64,000 bases of DNA from Ruegeria arenilitoris (GTDB lineage: Bacteria; Pseudomonadota; Alphaproteobacteria; Rhodobacterales; Rhodobacteraceae): NCBI RefSeq assembly GCF_013032445.1, contig NZ_WQCA01000009.1, positions 1 to 64,000 of the forward strand, written 5' to 3'. The translations under genes and the position numbers were made by a program. This document shows, piece after piece, positions 15,120 to 24,440 of this stretch. The stretch's first letter is position 1, and each line of letters opens with the position of its first letter. Below the pieces are notes generated by a model that saw nothing but the letters and a program-made list of their open reading frames with translations, searched no databases and had not been told where the DNA came from.

Positions 15120-17573
15120 ATGTCCGAGAAGAATTTGCCCACCCACGCCCGCGTGGTCATTGTCGGAGGCGGCGTCATGGGGGTCGGTCTGGCCTATCAT
15201 CTGGCGCATGAAGGCTGGGGCGATGATACCGTCCTGCTGGAAAAGGCGGAGCTGACCAGCGGCAGCACCTGGCACGCGGCGGGCCAGATCACGCATTCGA
15301 CCTCAAGCTTTGGGCTGGGCAAATGCGTGGATTACAATATCGGTCTGTATTCCGGTCAGTTGGAGGCCGAGACCGGCCAGCCCGTCACTTGGCATGGCTG
15401 TGGCTCGTTCCGCCTGGCCTATACCGAGGATGAGATGGACTGGCTGCGCCACACCCTGTCGGTGGGTCGGTCGCTGGGATTCAACATCGAACTGGTTGGA
15501 CCCGACAAGGTGGCCGAACTGCATCCGTTCTACAATCTCGAAGGCGTTTTGGGCGCGTTGCACACGCCGGATGACGGACATGTGGACCCGACAAACGTCA
15601 CCATGGCGATGGCGACGGGTGCGCGTCAGAAGGGCGTGCAAATCTTCCGCAACTGCCGCGCCACCAACATCACGCAGGCCGACAATGGCGAGTGGGTGGT
15701 CGAGACCGAGATGGGCACCATCACCTGCGAGCATGTGGTGAACGCAGGCGGCACCTATGCCCGTCAGATGGGAGAGTGGTCCGGGCTTCAACTGCCCATG
15801 ACCTCCATGACGCATCATTATTTCGTGACCGAGCCGGTGCCCGAGTTCCAGAATCTGGACACCGAACTGCCGGTGATCCGCGATGACCGGAAAGTCTCGG
15901 GCTATATCCGGATGGAGCAGCAGCGCGGGTTGATCGGAATCTATGAAAAGGAAAACCCGAACTCGGTCTGGCATGATCACTGCCCCTGGGAATACGAGAA
16001 CTGGTTGTTTGACGCAGATTACGACCGGGTGATGCCGTGGCTTGAGGAAAGCCTGAATCGGATGCCGATCTTTGCCGAGCTGGGCATTCAGCGCGATGTG
16101 CACGGCGCGATCTCGCATCCGCCGGATGGCAATCCGCTGATCGGACCTGCGCCGGGTGTGCAGAATTACTGGTGCTGCTGTGGGACACAGATCGGTATTG
16201 GTTGGGGCCCGGGTCTGACCCGTGAACTGGCGCGTTGGATGGTGCACGGCGCCGCCGATATCTCGATGCGCGAATTCGATCCGCGCCGGTTCGGCAGCTA
16301 TGCCACCAAGGACTGGCAGGTGATCAAGGCCGAGGAAGACTACTGCCTGCGCCACGAGATTCCGTTCCCGCATTTCAACCGTCTGGAAGGGCGTCCAATC
16401 AAACCGTCGCCTCTGTATGAATTGCTGAAATCCAAGGGCGCGGTGCATGAAGAGGTGTATGGCTTTGAACGCCCCCGCTGGTTCGCGAGGGATGGTGTGG
16501 AGCAGCGCGATCACTACTCCTTCCGTCGCACCCGCGCCGACGACATGGTCGCGGCAGAGGTCAAAGCGGTGCGCGAACGCGTCGGCATTATGGACGTTAC
16601 CGCCTTCACTAAAGTCGAGGTCTCGGGACCGGACGCCTATGCTCTGCTGGACAGGTTGACCGCCAACCGGATGCCGCAAAAGGTCGGCTCGATCACGCTG
16701 ACCCATATGCTGAACCGCCGCGGTCGGATCGAGCTGGAGACCACGATTGTCCGTATGGCTGAAGACCGCTTCTATCTGGTCTGTGCGGCCTTCTTCGAAC
16801 AGCGTCTGCTGGATCATCTGGAGCAACAGCGCGCGAACGAGGATGTGCAGATCACCGCTCTATCCTCAAATTGGTCCGCCCTTTCACTGAACGGCCCCCG
16901 GTCGAGAGACGTGTTGGCGCGCTGCACCGATGCCGATCTGACAAATGCCGGGTTCCGCTGGCTCTCGGCGCAGGAGATCATCATCGCGGGCCACGAGGTC
17001 TGGGCCTTCCGCATGTCCTATGCCGGTGAACTGGGGTGGGAGCTGCATATGCCCAACGCCGCCTGCCTCGACGTCTACAACGCGCTTTGGGCAGCAGGTG
17101 AGCCGCACGGCATCACCGACTACGGCAGCTTTGCCATGAACGTGATGCGGATGGAAAAGGGTTTCAAAGGCGCAGGCGAGCTGACAAACGAGGTCACTCT
17201 GGCCGAGGCTGACGTTCTGCGATTTGCCCGCACTGACAAGGAATACCTGGGCAAGGACAAGACCCTGAACACCGATCTGCCATGGGTCTGCGCCTATCTG
17301 GAGATTGAGCCGGATGGTGAGATTGACGGCCACGGTGGCGAAGCGGTCATGCTGGACGGTCGCGTCGTGGGGTCCACCGCCTCGGTGGTCTATGGTCATA
17401 CGGTCAGCAAAATCCTTGCCTTTGCCTATATCAAGCCCGAGGCCGCAACACCCGGAACCGCTCTGCAAGTCGTAGTCCACGGCAAACCTCGGGCCGCGCG
17501 CGTCTTGGGTGAACCAGCTTACGACCCGCAAAGTCTATTACCCCGCACAGACGCCGCATTGGAGACCGCGTGA
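15120..17573 (+). CDS. Dimethylglycine/sarcosine dehydrogenase-like FAD-GcvT protein
   Basis: 817 residues. The N-terminal half is a DAO-type FAD domain: VVIVGGGVMG near residue 12, then GSTWHAAG, where His52 is the residue that carries covalent FAD in dimethylglycine and sarcosine dehydrogenases. The C-terminal half (about 430-815) is a GcvT-type folate-binding aminomethyl domain that captures formaldehyde on tetrahydrofolate. It should oxidatively remove an N-methyl group. It is first in the forward operon, facing the Rieske oxygenase; the pair would remove successive methyl groups from a quaternary amine. Substrate not determined. Confidence 0.85.
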   Translation: MSEKNLPTHARVVIVGGGVMGVGLAYHLAHEGWGDDTVLLEKAELTSGSTWHAAGQITHSTSSFGLGKCVDYNIGLYSGQLEAETGQPVTWHGCGSFRLAYTEDEMDWLRHTLSVGRSLGFNIELVGPDKVAELHPFYNLEGVLGALHTPDDGHVDPTNVTMAMATGARQKGVQIFRNCRATNITQADNGEWVVETEMGTITCEHVVNAGGTYARQMGEWSGLQLPMTSMTHHYFVTEPVPEFQNLDTELPVIRDDRKVSGYIRMEQQRGLIGIYEKENPNSVWHDHCPWEYENWLFDADYDRVMPWLEESLNRMPIFAELGIQRDVHGAISHPPDGNPLIGPAPGVQNYWCCCGTQIGIGWGPGLTRELARWMVHGAADISMREFDPRRFGSYATKDWQVIKAEEDYCLRHEIPFPHFNRLEGRPIKPSPLYELLKSKGAVHEEVYGFERPRWFARDGVEQRDHYSFRRTRADDMVAAEVKAVRERVGIMDVTAFTKVEVSGPDAYALLDRLTANRMPQKVGSITLTHMLNRRGRIELETTIVRMAEDRFYLVCAAFFEQRLLDHLEQQRANEDVQITALSSNWSALSLNGPRSRDVLARCTDADLTNAGFRWLSAQEIIIAGHEVWAFRMSYAGELGWELHMPNAACLDVYNALWAAGEPHGITDYGSFAMNVMRMEKGFKGAGELTNEVTLAEADVLRFARTDKEYLGKDKTLNTDLPWVCAYLEIEPDGEIDGHGGEAVMLDGRVVGSTASVVYGHTVSKILAFAYIKPEAATPGTALQVVVHGKPRAARVLGEPAYDPQSLLPRTDAALETA

Positions 17574-18655
17574 TGAGCCTACCCGACAAAATGAAAGCCA
17601 TGGTCACAATGGGCCATGGCGGGTTGGAGCAGATGGTCCTGCACGCCGACTGGCCGCGCCCGGAACCTGCGGCCGGAGAGGTTCTGATCAAGGTCGCCGC
17701 CTGCGGTCTGAACAACACCGACGTCAACACACGCTCGGGTTGGTATTCAAAGACCGTCTCGGACGCGACCACCGGAGGCGCGTTCGAAGAGGTGGGTGAA
17801 GACGATCCCACATGGGGCGGCAACCCGATCACCTTCCCGCGCATTCAGGGCGCCGATATCTGCGGTGAAATCGTGGCCGTGGGTGAAGGCGTAGACAGCG
17901 CCCGCATCGGCGAGCGTGTAATTACAGACGGTTGGTTGCGTGACCCAGACGATCCCGAAAACATGGACAAGACCGGGTATTATGGCTCGGAACGGGATGG
18001 CGGTTTCGCGGAATATGCCACGACGCTGGCCGTTAACGCTGTTCCGATCAACTCGGATCTGTCGGATGCGGAACTGGCGACCTTCTCTTGTTCCTATTCC
18101 ACTGCCGAAGGGATGCTGACCCGTGCCAACGTGACCGACAGAGACACCGTTCTTGTGCCCGGAGCCTCCGGCGGCGTCGGCGGCGCACTGGTACAACTGG
18201 CCAAGCGGCGCGGTACACGGGTGATTGCGCTGGCGTCCGAGGCAAAGCACGCCGATGTGGCGGAGCTGGGGCCGGACATGATCCTGCCGCGTACGCCTGA
18301 AAACCTGCGTGTGGCGCTGGGCGAGGAAAAGATCACCGTTGTCGCCGATGTGGTCGGAGGCCCCTATTGGCCGAACCTGATCGACATTCTGGAACGCGGC
18401 GGGCGATATACCTGTTCTGGCGCCATTGCTGGGCCGATGGTCGAATTCGACCTGCGAACCTTCTACCTGCGCGATCTGACCTTCACAGGTTCGACTGTGA
18501 TCGACCCTCAGGTGATGCGCAACCTCGTAAAGTACATCGAGGCCGGAGAAATCAAACCCGCCCTCGCCGCAAGCTATCCGCTGGAGGAGCTGCGCGAGGC
18601 GCAAGCCGCCTTTATCGCCAAACAGCACACCGGGAGTATTGTGGTGATCCCATGA
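17573..18655 (+). CDS. MDR-family oxidoreductase (zinc-type alcohol dehydrogenase-like)
   Basis: 360 residues from the ATG at 17573, which overlaps the previous stop as TGATG; a GTG one codon upstream is also possible. A GroES-like N-terminal domain ([16 protein letters not shown]) is followed by a Rossmann domain with [16 protein letters not shown]. The structural four-cysteine zinc lobe is absent, so it belongs with quinone oxidoreductase-type MDR enzymes, which include acryloyl-CoA reductase AcuI. It differs from AcuI in length and N-terminus, so I do not name it that. It lies directly before dddQ with ATGA overlap and may act on an aldehyde or enoyl product of the operon. Confidence 0.75.
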   Translation: MSLPDKMKAMVTMGHGGLEQMVLHADWPRPEPAAGEVLIKVAACGLNNTDVNTRSGWYSKTVSDATTGGAFEEVGEDDPTWGGNPITFPRIQGADICGEIVAVGEGVDSARIGERVITDGWLRDPDDPENMDKTGYYGSERDGGFAEYATTLAVNAVPINSDLSDAELATFSCSYSTAEGMLTRANVTDRDTVLVPGASGGVGGALVQLAKRRGTRVIALASEAKHADVAELGPDMILPRTPENLRVALGEEKITVVADVVGGPYWPNLIDILERGGRYTCSGAIAGPMVEFDLRTFYLRDLTFTGSTVIDPQVMRNLVKYIEAGEIKPALAASYPLEELREAQAAFIAKQHTGSIVVIP

Positions 18656-19230
18656 CTCTGGACGACGTATTAGAGGCCGCACGGCAATTGCATCAGGAGC
18701 ATCCCGATCTTTCAGATTTCGGCGTGTGGCCAACGGACCTGACCGCAACCCAATTGAACCCGAGCCATATCCCCGCAGTCGATCTGGTGCGCAATTTCGA
18801 TGCAGGCGGCAGCGAAGCCACCCGCGCCTTGTCCGACGCGATCAAGGCCACCGCGCATCTGGCCCATTGGAAGGTGACCTATACCGAGGATGAAGTCGGC
18901 GCCGATTTCCTCAATCGCTATGGCTATTACGAGTTGTTCGGCCCGACCGGTCATTTCCACTCGACCCAGTTGCGGGGCTACGTGGCCTATTGGGGGGCGG
19001 GCCTACACTATGACTGGCACAGCCATCAGGCCGAAGAACTGTATCTGACGCTGGCCGGAGGGGCCGTGTTCCGGGTTGCGGGCGATGACAGCTTTGTCGG
19101 GCCGAACCAGACGCGTCACCATGACAGCTGGCAAAGCCACGCGATGACCACAACCGACCAACCGATCCTGACATTTGTCCTCTGGCGCGGCGAAGGCATG
19201 GGCGATCTGCCACGGATGGACGCCGCATGA
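18652..19230 (+). CDS. dddQ: DMSP lyase, DddQ family
   Basis: 192 residues, the size of Ruegeria DddQ. It cleaves dimethylsulfoniopropionate to dimethyl sulfide and acrylate in the cytoplasm. A cupin core is visible: Tyr120, His123, His125, Glu129, Tyr131 (in [11 protein letters not shown]) and His163 (QSHAMTTTD). From memory, these positions coincide with the metal ligands and catalytic tyrosine of the structurally studied Ruegeria enzyme. The N-terminus ([14 protein letters not shown]) also fits DddQ rather than DddL or DddW. The ATG overlaps the MDR stop as ATGA, so the true start is much later than the longest open frame. No dddP, acuI or acuK is nearby, so acrylate handling must lie elsewhere. 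Confidence 0.85.
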   Translation: MTLDDVLEAARQLHQEHPDLSDFGVWPTDLTATQLNPSHIPAVDLVRNFDAGGSEATRALSDAIKATAHLAHWKVTYTEDEVGADFLNRYGYYELFGPTGHFHSTQLRGYVAYWGAGLHYDWHSHQAEELYLTLAGGAVFRVAGDDSFVGPNQTRHHDSWQSHAMTTTDQPILTFVLWRGEGMGDLPRMDAA

Positions 19231-20333
19231 AGATCACCCGCATCCGCGTCTACCAGACCGGTCTGCCCTATGTGGGCGGGGCTTACGTCTGGGGTGCGGG
19301 CAATGCGATTGAAACGGCCATTGCTTCGGTCGTGGTCATCGATACCGATGCTGGTTTGCAGGGCTGTGGAGAGTTCACGCCTTGTGGCGAGAACTACATG
19401 GTCGCCCATTCCGAGGGCGTGGCGGCGCTGGCACGGCTGGTAGCACCGTCGCTGTTGGGGGAGGATCCACGGCAGGTCGGGCGGGTCGAGCAGTTGCTGG
19501 ATCATCTGGTACAGGGGCACGGCTACGCCAAGGCACCGTTCGACGCGGCGTGCTGGGATATTCTTGGGCAGGCCTGTGATCAGCCGGTCTGGATGCTGCT
19601 GGGGGGCAAGCTGACCGATGGTGCCCCGATGTACCGGGTGGCGCCTCAAAAGGTGGTGGATGAGACCGTGGCTGAGATGAATGCCTATCGGGATCAGGGC
19701 TATCGCCAGTTTCAGATCAAGGTCGGCGGCGACTGGGTCACTGACATTGACCGCATCCGAACCACAGTGCCTTTGCTGCAACCGGGTGAAAAAGCGATGG
19801 CCGACGCCAATCAGGGCTGGCGTGTGGACAATGCGATCCGGGTGGCGCGGGCAACGCGCGATCTGGATTTCATTCTGGAACAGCCCTGCCGCACCTATGA
19901 GGAATGCCAGCAGGTGCGCCGAGTCGCCGAACAGCCAATGAAGCTGGATGAATGCGTCACCGGGATCCACATGGCACAGCGCATCGTCGTGGATCGCGGG
20001 GCCGAGATCTGCTGCCTGAAAATCTCGAACCTCGGCGGCCTCAGCAAGGCGCGGCGGGTGCGGGATTATCTGGTAGAAAACCGCATTCCCGTTGTCAGCG
20101 AGGACACCTGGGGCGGAGAGATCACCACCTCGGTCGTGGCGCATTTCGCAGCCTCGACCCCCGGGGAATTCCTGCAAAACACCACCGACCTGATGAACTA
20201 TAACACCCGGTCCACCGGGATCGGTGGGCCAGTGTCCCGAGATGGCAAGCTTTACGCCTCTGATACACCCGGACTGGGTGTGTCCCCGGATTTCGAAAGC
20301 CTTGGCCCACCGATTGAGGAGTTCAGCTTATGA
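19227..20333 (+). CDS. Enolase-superfamily enzyme 1 (mandelate racemase/MLE type)
   Basis: 368 residues; capping domain then TIM barrel. The beta-2 base motif is QIKVGGD (Q-x-K rather than K-x-K). Metal ligands appear as [17 protein letters not shown] and LDECVT. The opposite-face Lys is in LKISNLGG, and EDTWGGE follows. This pattern resembles the group with cis-3-hydroxy-L-proline dehydratase and hydroxyproline-betaine 2-epimerase HpbD. Two lysines facing each other would allow 1,1-proton transfer or dehydration of an alpha-amino acid. Start by ATGA overlap with dddQ. Substrate not known; proline-betaine-like compounds are a reasonable first guess. Confidence 0.8.
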   Translation: MKITRIRVYQTGLPYVGGAYVWGAGNAIETAIASVVVIDTDAGLQGCGEFTPCGENYMVAHSEGVAALARLVAPSLLGEDPRQVGRVEQLLDHLVQGHGYAKAPFDAACWDILGQACDQPVWMLLGGKLTDGAPMYRVAPQKVVDETVAEMNAYRDQGYRQFQIKVGGDWVTDIDRIRTTVPLLQPGEKAMADANQGWRVDNAIRVARATRDLDFILEQPCRTYEECQQVRRVAEQPMKLDECVTGIHMAQRIVVDRGAEICCLKISNLGGLSKARRVRDYLVENRIPVVSEDTWGGEITTSVVAHFAASTPGEFLQNTTDLMNYNTRSTGIGGPVSRDGKLYASDTPGLGVSPDFESLGPPIEEFSL

Positions 20334-20614
20334 GACAACAAGCCGTTGCCACTCAGATGATTGACGATGAGCGGGTACGCGTAACGCGGTTCGACTTCAT
20401 GCCCGGTGCAGAAACGGGATGGCACCGCCATACGATGGATTACGTCATCACGGCCATCACCGACTGCCAAATGCGTCTGGAATTGCCCGATGGATCGGTC
20501 AGTGACGTAACGGTTCCCGCTGGAACAACGTATCGACGCGATGAAGGGGTCGAACACAACGTAATCAACGCGGCGGACACCCCAATGTCCTTTGTCGAAG
20601 TGGAGCTGAAATGA
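20330..20614 (+). CDS. Small cupin-domain protein
   Basis: 94 residues forming a single cupin barrel. Motif 1 is GWHRHTMDYVI (His-x-His) and motif 2 contains GVEHNVIN. It overlaps the genes on both sides by ATGA, so it is translationally coupled between two enolase-superfamily enzymes. Small cupins of this kind can be isomerases, lyases or metal-dependent dioxygenases, or simply bind a ligand. Nothing in the sequence fixes the reaction. Confidence 0.75.
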   Translation: MRQQAVATQMIDDERVRVTRFDFMPGAETGWHRHTMDYVITAITDCQMRLELPDGSVSDVTVPAGTTYRRDEGVEHNVINAADTPMSFVEVELK

Positions 20615-21723
20615 AGATCACCCGGATATCGGTTTTCCAAGTCGACTTGCCGCTGGAGCATCCCTATTGGCTGTCCGGCGGGCGACTGAAGTTCGAAACG
20701 CTCGACGCGACGCTGGTGAAAATCGAAACTGATGCAGGGCTTAGCGGTTGGGGAGAGGGCACACCTTGGGGGCATACCTACGTGCCCGCACATGGGCCGG
20801 GTATCCGCGCGGGAATTGAAACGATGGCACCGTTCATTCTGGGCTTTGATCCGCGTAAGGTGCTGGAGGTGGAGCGTGCAATGGACCTCGCGCTGCCCGG
20901 GCACCTCTACGCCAAAAGCCCGATCGACATGGCCTGCTGGGATATCTCCGGTCAGGCGGCGGGCCTGCCAATCGCTGATTTGATGGGGGGCGGGTCACGC
21001 TCGCCGCGCCCAATTGCTTCTTCGGTCGGAGCCAAGACCATCGAAGAAACCCGTGAGGTGATGGAGCGTTATCGCAGCCGCGGCTACATCGCCCATTCGG
21101 TGAAGATCGGCGGCGATGTGGAACGTGACATCGCCCGCGTCCGCGACGTGGAAAGCATCCGGCGTCCGGGTGAGATCATTCTCTACGACGTCAATCGCGG
21201 CTGGACCCGGCAACAGGCCCTGCGGGTGATGAGCGCCTGCGAGAACCTGAACGTTATGTTCGAACAACCCGGCGAGACGCTGGATGATATCGCCGCAATC
21301 GCAGGCCGTCATGCCTCACCCGTGTCGGTGGATGAAAGTCTTGTCACACTGCAAGATGCTGCCCGCATTGCCCGCGACGGTCTGGCCGAGATATTCGGGA
21401 TCAAGCTGAACCGAGTCGGCGGCCTGACCAAAGCCGCACGGATGCGGGATATCGCGCTGGCGCATGGGATCGACATATTCGTGATGGCGACCGGTGGCAC
21501 AGTTCTGGCCGATACCGAAGCGCTGCATTTGGCCGCCACCATCCCGGATGACAATTGCCACGCCGTCTGGGCCTGTCAGGACATGATCACCGTCGATATC
21601 GCCGGCGGTCGCGGGCCGCGAAACATCGACGGCCACCTGCGCCTGCCGGAAACGCCCGGCCTCGGCGTACACCCCGACGAAGACACCTTGGGCAACCCAG
21701 TCGCAACCTACGAGGCCCCGTGA
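20611..21723 (+). CDS. Enolase-superfamily enzyme 2 (mandelate racemase/MLE type)
   Basis: 370 residues. Its first 14 bases equal those of enzyme 1, but the active site differs: SVKIGGD at beta-2, YDVNRGW, FEQPGET and SVDESL for metal binding, and IKLNRVGG at beta-6. The late barrel strands read VMATGGTV and HAVWACQDM instead of EDTWGG. So it has the paired-lysine layout with a changed specificity loop and probably another substrate or reaction than enzymes 1 and 3. ATGA overlap with the cupin gene. Confidence 0.8.
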   Translation: MKITRISVFQVDLPLEHPYWLSGGRLKFETLDATLVKIETDAGLSGWGEGTPWGHTYVPAHGPGIRAGIETMAPFILGFDPRKVLEVERAMDLALPGHLYAKSPIDMACWDISGQAAGLPIADLMGGGSRSPRPIASSVGAKTIEETREVMERYRSRGYIAHSVKIGGDVERDIARVRDVESIRRPGEIILYDVNRGWTRQQALRVMSACENLNVMFEQPGETLDDIAAIAGRHASPVSVDESLVTLQDAARIARDGLAEIFGIKLNRVGGLTKAARMRDIALAHGIDIFVMATGGTVLADTEALHLAATIPDDNCHAVWACQDMITVDIAGGRGPRNIDGHLRLPETPGLGVHPDEDTLGNPVATYEAP

Positions 21724-21724
21724 T

Positions 21725-21800
21725 GATCCGCCTCTTCATCTGGCTAAAAATGTCCTGGGGCGTGAATTGGCCGCAGGCCAAGAGAGGGGCTGGCCCCTCT
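21725..21800 (+). repeat. Dispersed intergenic repeat, copy 1
   Basis: About 76 bp beginning ATCCGCCTCTTCATCTGGCT and ending in the GC-rich inverted repeat AGAGGGGCTGGCCCCTCT. The same unit occurs inverted at 26548-26623. It separates enzyme 2 from enzyme 3 and breaks the chain of overlapping genes. Confidence 0.75.
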
Positions 21801-21835
21801 GACAAAATCGCGCCCAAACGCAAAGGATGGGTTGA

Positions 21836-22939
21836 ATGAAAATCAAAAAGATAACCCTCTGGTCCGTCGACCTGACCAGCCATGAAACCTATCATATGGC
21901 CGAGGGCAAAACCTGCGCGACCGTGACCTCGCATATCCTGTGTCTTGAAACGGATAGCGGTCTGAAAGGCTGGGGCGAGGTCTGCCCGATTCCGCATTAC
22001 CTGCCCGCTTATGCGGGCGGTGTACCGGCTGCTATCACGGAAATGGGGCCGGAAATTCTGGGCATGTCCCCATTTGGGGTCGATGCGCCGATGCGCAAGC
22101 TGGACGGGTTTCTACAGGGGCACCGCTATGCCAAGTCCATGGTCGACATTGCCCTGTGGGATCTGTTCGGGCAGGCCACCGGCCAACCGGTTTATGTCTT
22201 GCTGGGTGGACGGGCGCGCAAGGACATGCCGCTCTATCATTCGATCACCTGTATCGCACCGGATGAGATGGCCCGCATCGCCCAGACCGCCTATCAGACC
22301 GGAATCCGCCAGTTTCAGGTCAAGCTGGGCGTGGAAGGCGATTGGCAGGCCGATGCCGAACGTCTGATCAAGGTGCGTGAGGCCGTGGGGCCGGGGCCGC
22401 TGGTCTATGGAGACTGGAACTGCGGCGCGTCGCGCTTGCAGGCCACGCGAACAGGGCGTGCTGTGGCGCACCTGGACGTGATGCTGGAACAGCCCTGCAA
22501 AACGCTGGAAGATTGCGCCGCCGTAAGGCAGGCCACCGGTCTGCCGATGAAGATCGACGAGAACGCCTACGATCTGGCCTCGCTGCTGCGCGCGCATGAG
22601 CTGGGCTGCATGGATGCTGTCGCTTTGAAACTGTCGAAATTCGGCGGGCTGTCGGCCATGCGCCGGGCGCGGGACCTGACCGTGCATTTGGGCGCCGAGA
22701 TTTGCGCCGAATGCACTTGGGGGTCGGATATCGTCACGGCTGCCTCGCTGCATTTCGCGGCCTCGACTCCGCATGGATCGCTGCTGAACACCTGTGATTT
22801 GTCCTCGTATGTGGCCCCGCGCATTTGCTCGGACGCACCAAACCGTGAAGAGGGCCGGATTGCCCCGCCCGAAGGTCCGGGGTTAGGTGTGACCCCGGAC
22901 CCCGAAATCCTTGGTTCCCCGATATTGGAGATCGTGTGA
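21836..22939 (+). CDS. Enolase-superfamily enzyme 3 (mandelate racemase/MLE type)
   Basis: 367 residues. Active-site segments: FQVKLGVEGD (Q-x-K), YGDWNCG, LEQPCKTLED, KIDENAYD, LKLSKFGG and ECTWGSD. It is closer to enzyme 1 and to HpbD-type 2-epimerases than to enzyme 2. It starts 112 bp after enzyme 2, beyond a dispersed repeat, so it may have a weaker or separate transcription level. The class III aminotransferase follows after 1 bp. Epimerisation or dehydration of an N-modified amino acid is likely; the substrate is unknown. Confidence 0.8.
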   Translation: MKIKKITLWSVDLTSHETYHMAEGKTCATVTSHILCLETDSGLKGWGEVCPIPHYLPAYAGGVPAAITEMGPEILGMSPFGVDAPMRKLDGFLQGHRYAKSMVDIALWDLFGQATGQPVYVLLGGRARKDMPLYHSITCIAPDEMARIAQTAYQTGIRQFQVKLGVEGDWQADAERLIKVREAVGPGPLVYGDWNCGASRLQATRTGRAVAHLDVMLEQPCKTLEDCAAVRQATGLPMKIDENAYDLASLLRAHELGCMDAVALKLSKFGGLSAMRRARDLTVHLGAEICAECTWGSDIVTAASLHFAASTPHGSLLNTCDLSSYVAPRICSDAPNREEGRIAPPEGPGLGVTPDPEILGSPILEIV

Positions 22940-22940
22940 G

Positions 22941-24218
22941 ATGCTGAAGATCAACACTCAATCCGAATGGATCACCCGCGCGAATGAGGTTCTGCCCGCC
23001 GGGGGGTTTGGCAATTTCGACCCCGGCATCATCATCGCTCGCGGCGACGGCAGCCGTGTCTGGGATGAGGATGGGAATGAATATATCGATTATCTGATCG
23101 GTTCCGGTCCGATGCTGCTGGGCCATGGCCACCCTGCGGTGATGGAAGCCGTGCTGGAACAGCTGCCCAAGGGCATGACCTTCTTTGCCAACAACTCCAA
23201 GGGCATCGAACTGGCCGAAGCCATCGTCGAGGCCGTGCCCTGCTGCGAACAGGTGCGCTTTGTCGCCTCGGGCGGTGAGGCGGACATGTATGCGATCCGT
23301 CTGGCCCGCGCCTATACCGGGCGCAACAAGATCTTGAAATTCGAAGGCGGCTATCACGGGATGAGCGCCGAGGCACAGATGAGCCTCGCCCCCAGCCGTA
23401 GGGTCAACTTCCCTCAGGCCGTGCCGGACAGTGCCGGTATTCCCGACAGCGTGGCCGAACAGATGCTGATCGCGCCCTACAATGACCTTGAGGCTGTCGC
23501 GGCGCTGTTGGATGAACATGACGACATCGCCGCGATCATGGTCGAACCGCTGCAGCGGATCATTCCGCCACTGCACGGATACCTGCAGGGTCTGCGTGAT
23601 CTGTGTGACAAGCACAGCGTTCTGCTGATTTTTGATGAGATCGTGACAGGGTTCCGGCTGGCCTATGGAGGCGCACAGGAGAGATACGGGGTGAAACCCG
23701 ATATCTGCACGTTGGGCAAGATCATCGGTGGTGGCTTCCCTCTGGCCGCGCTGGGCGCTAGCGCCGAGATCATGAAGCATTTCGACAAGGCGCAGGTGGG
23801 CGAGGAAGGCTGGCTGATGCAGCTGGGCACTTTGTCCGGAAACCCGGTGGCCTCGGTCGCGGGCTTGAAAACCATGGAGATCCTGCGGCGTGATGGCGTC
23901 TATGATCAGCTCCGTGCGACCGGGGCTGCACTGCAGCAGATGCAAGTGGATGCGCTGGCCAAAGCAGGTGTTCCGCATCAGATCGTCGGAGATGAAACGC
24001 TGTTCGACATCTATTTTACCGATGCCGTCTGTCGCGACTATCGCAGCGCCAAACATGACGACCCTGCCCGCAACACACTCTACAACGATACGTTGCGTGC
24101 CCATGGGATATTCAAATCCCCGGGCAAGCTGTATCCGTCGTTGGCTGTGACCGACGCCGATCTGGAGCAAACCCGAATGGCCGTTGATAAGGCCGTGCAG
24201 GCGATCTGCGCTGTCTGA
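22941..24218 (+). CDS. Class III PLP aminotransferase (GSA-aminomutase-like)
   Basis: 425 residues from the ATG at 22941, one base after the previous stop; the longer frame from 22911 overlaps enzyme 3 and is unlikely. PLP-site features: VASGGEADMYAIRLARA, the YHG of EGGYHGMS, LIFDEIVTGFR and the Schiff-base Lys in LGKIIGGGFPLAALG. Overall it resembles glutamate-1-semialdehyde aminomutase and beta/omega-transaminases. As the last gene of the forward operon it may transfer the amino group once the nitrogen is demethylated, or deaminate a beta-amino acid. A strong hairpin follows. Confidence 0.85.
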   Translation: MLKINTQSEWITRANEVLPAGGFGNFDPGIIIARGDGSRVWDEDGNEYIDYLIGSGPMLLGHGHPAVMEAVLEQLPKGMTFFANNSKGIELAEAIVEAVPCCEQVRFVASGGEADMYAIRLARAYTGRNKILKFEGGYHGMSAEAQMSLAPSRRVNFPQAVPDSAGIPDSVAEQMLIAPYNDLEAVAALLDEHDDIAAIMVEPLQRIIPPLHGYLQGLRDLCDKHSVLLIFDEIVTGFRLAYGGAQERYGVKPDICTLGKIIGGGFPLAALGASAEIMKHFDKAQVGEEGWLMQLGTLSGNPVASVAGLKTMEILRRDGVYDQLRATGAALQQMQVDALAKAGVPHQIVGDETLFDIYFTDAVCRDYRSAKHDDPARNTLYNDTLRAHGIFKSPGKLYPSLAVTDADLEQTRMAVDKAVQAICAV

Positions 24219-24239
24219 TACCCTGATCTGAAAAGAAGT

Positions 24240-24268
24240 GGGCCGCTGTCGAAATATGACAGCGGCCC
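24240..24268 (+). terminator. Hairpin after the forward catabolic operon
   Basis: GGGCCGCTGTC / GACAGCGGCCC, an 11-bp perfect stem with a 7-base loop, 21 bp after the aminotransferase stop. There is no long T-run, so termination strength is uncertain. Confidence 0.65.
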
Positions 24269-24440
24269 TAACCGATCAGTGATTTGGTTCAGTCTCGCCC
24301 CCTCGAATACCACTTAAGCGAATATACTGAAAAAACTTTCGACTTTATCGAGACTGTTCCTTCATCTCATCGGTATGACACCTTAATGCCAGACCGGGAT
24401 GCAACCTACAGTGAAGTAATTCACATTACGCGAATTTTCT

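Noticed and set aside
15303..16826. 507-residue minus-strand open frame
   Set aside because: Shadow of the FAD-GcvT gene, which has clear FAD and folate domains.
17573..18655. Calling the MDR gene acuI because it adjoins dddQ
   Set aside because: Its length and N-terminal pattern do not match AcuI as I know it; adjacency alone is not enough.
22734..24170. 478-residue minus-strand open frame
   Set aside because: Antisense to the class III aminotransferase; composition is His/Gln/Arg-rich and shadow-like.
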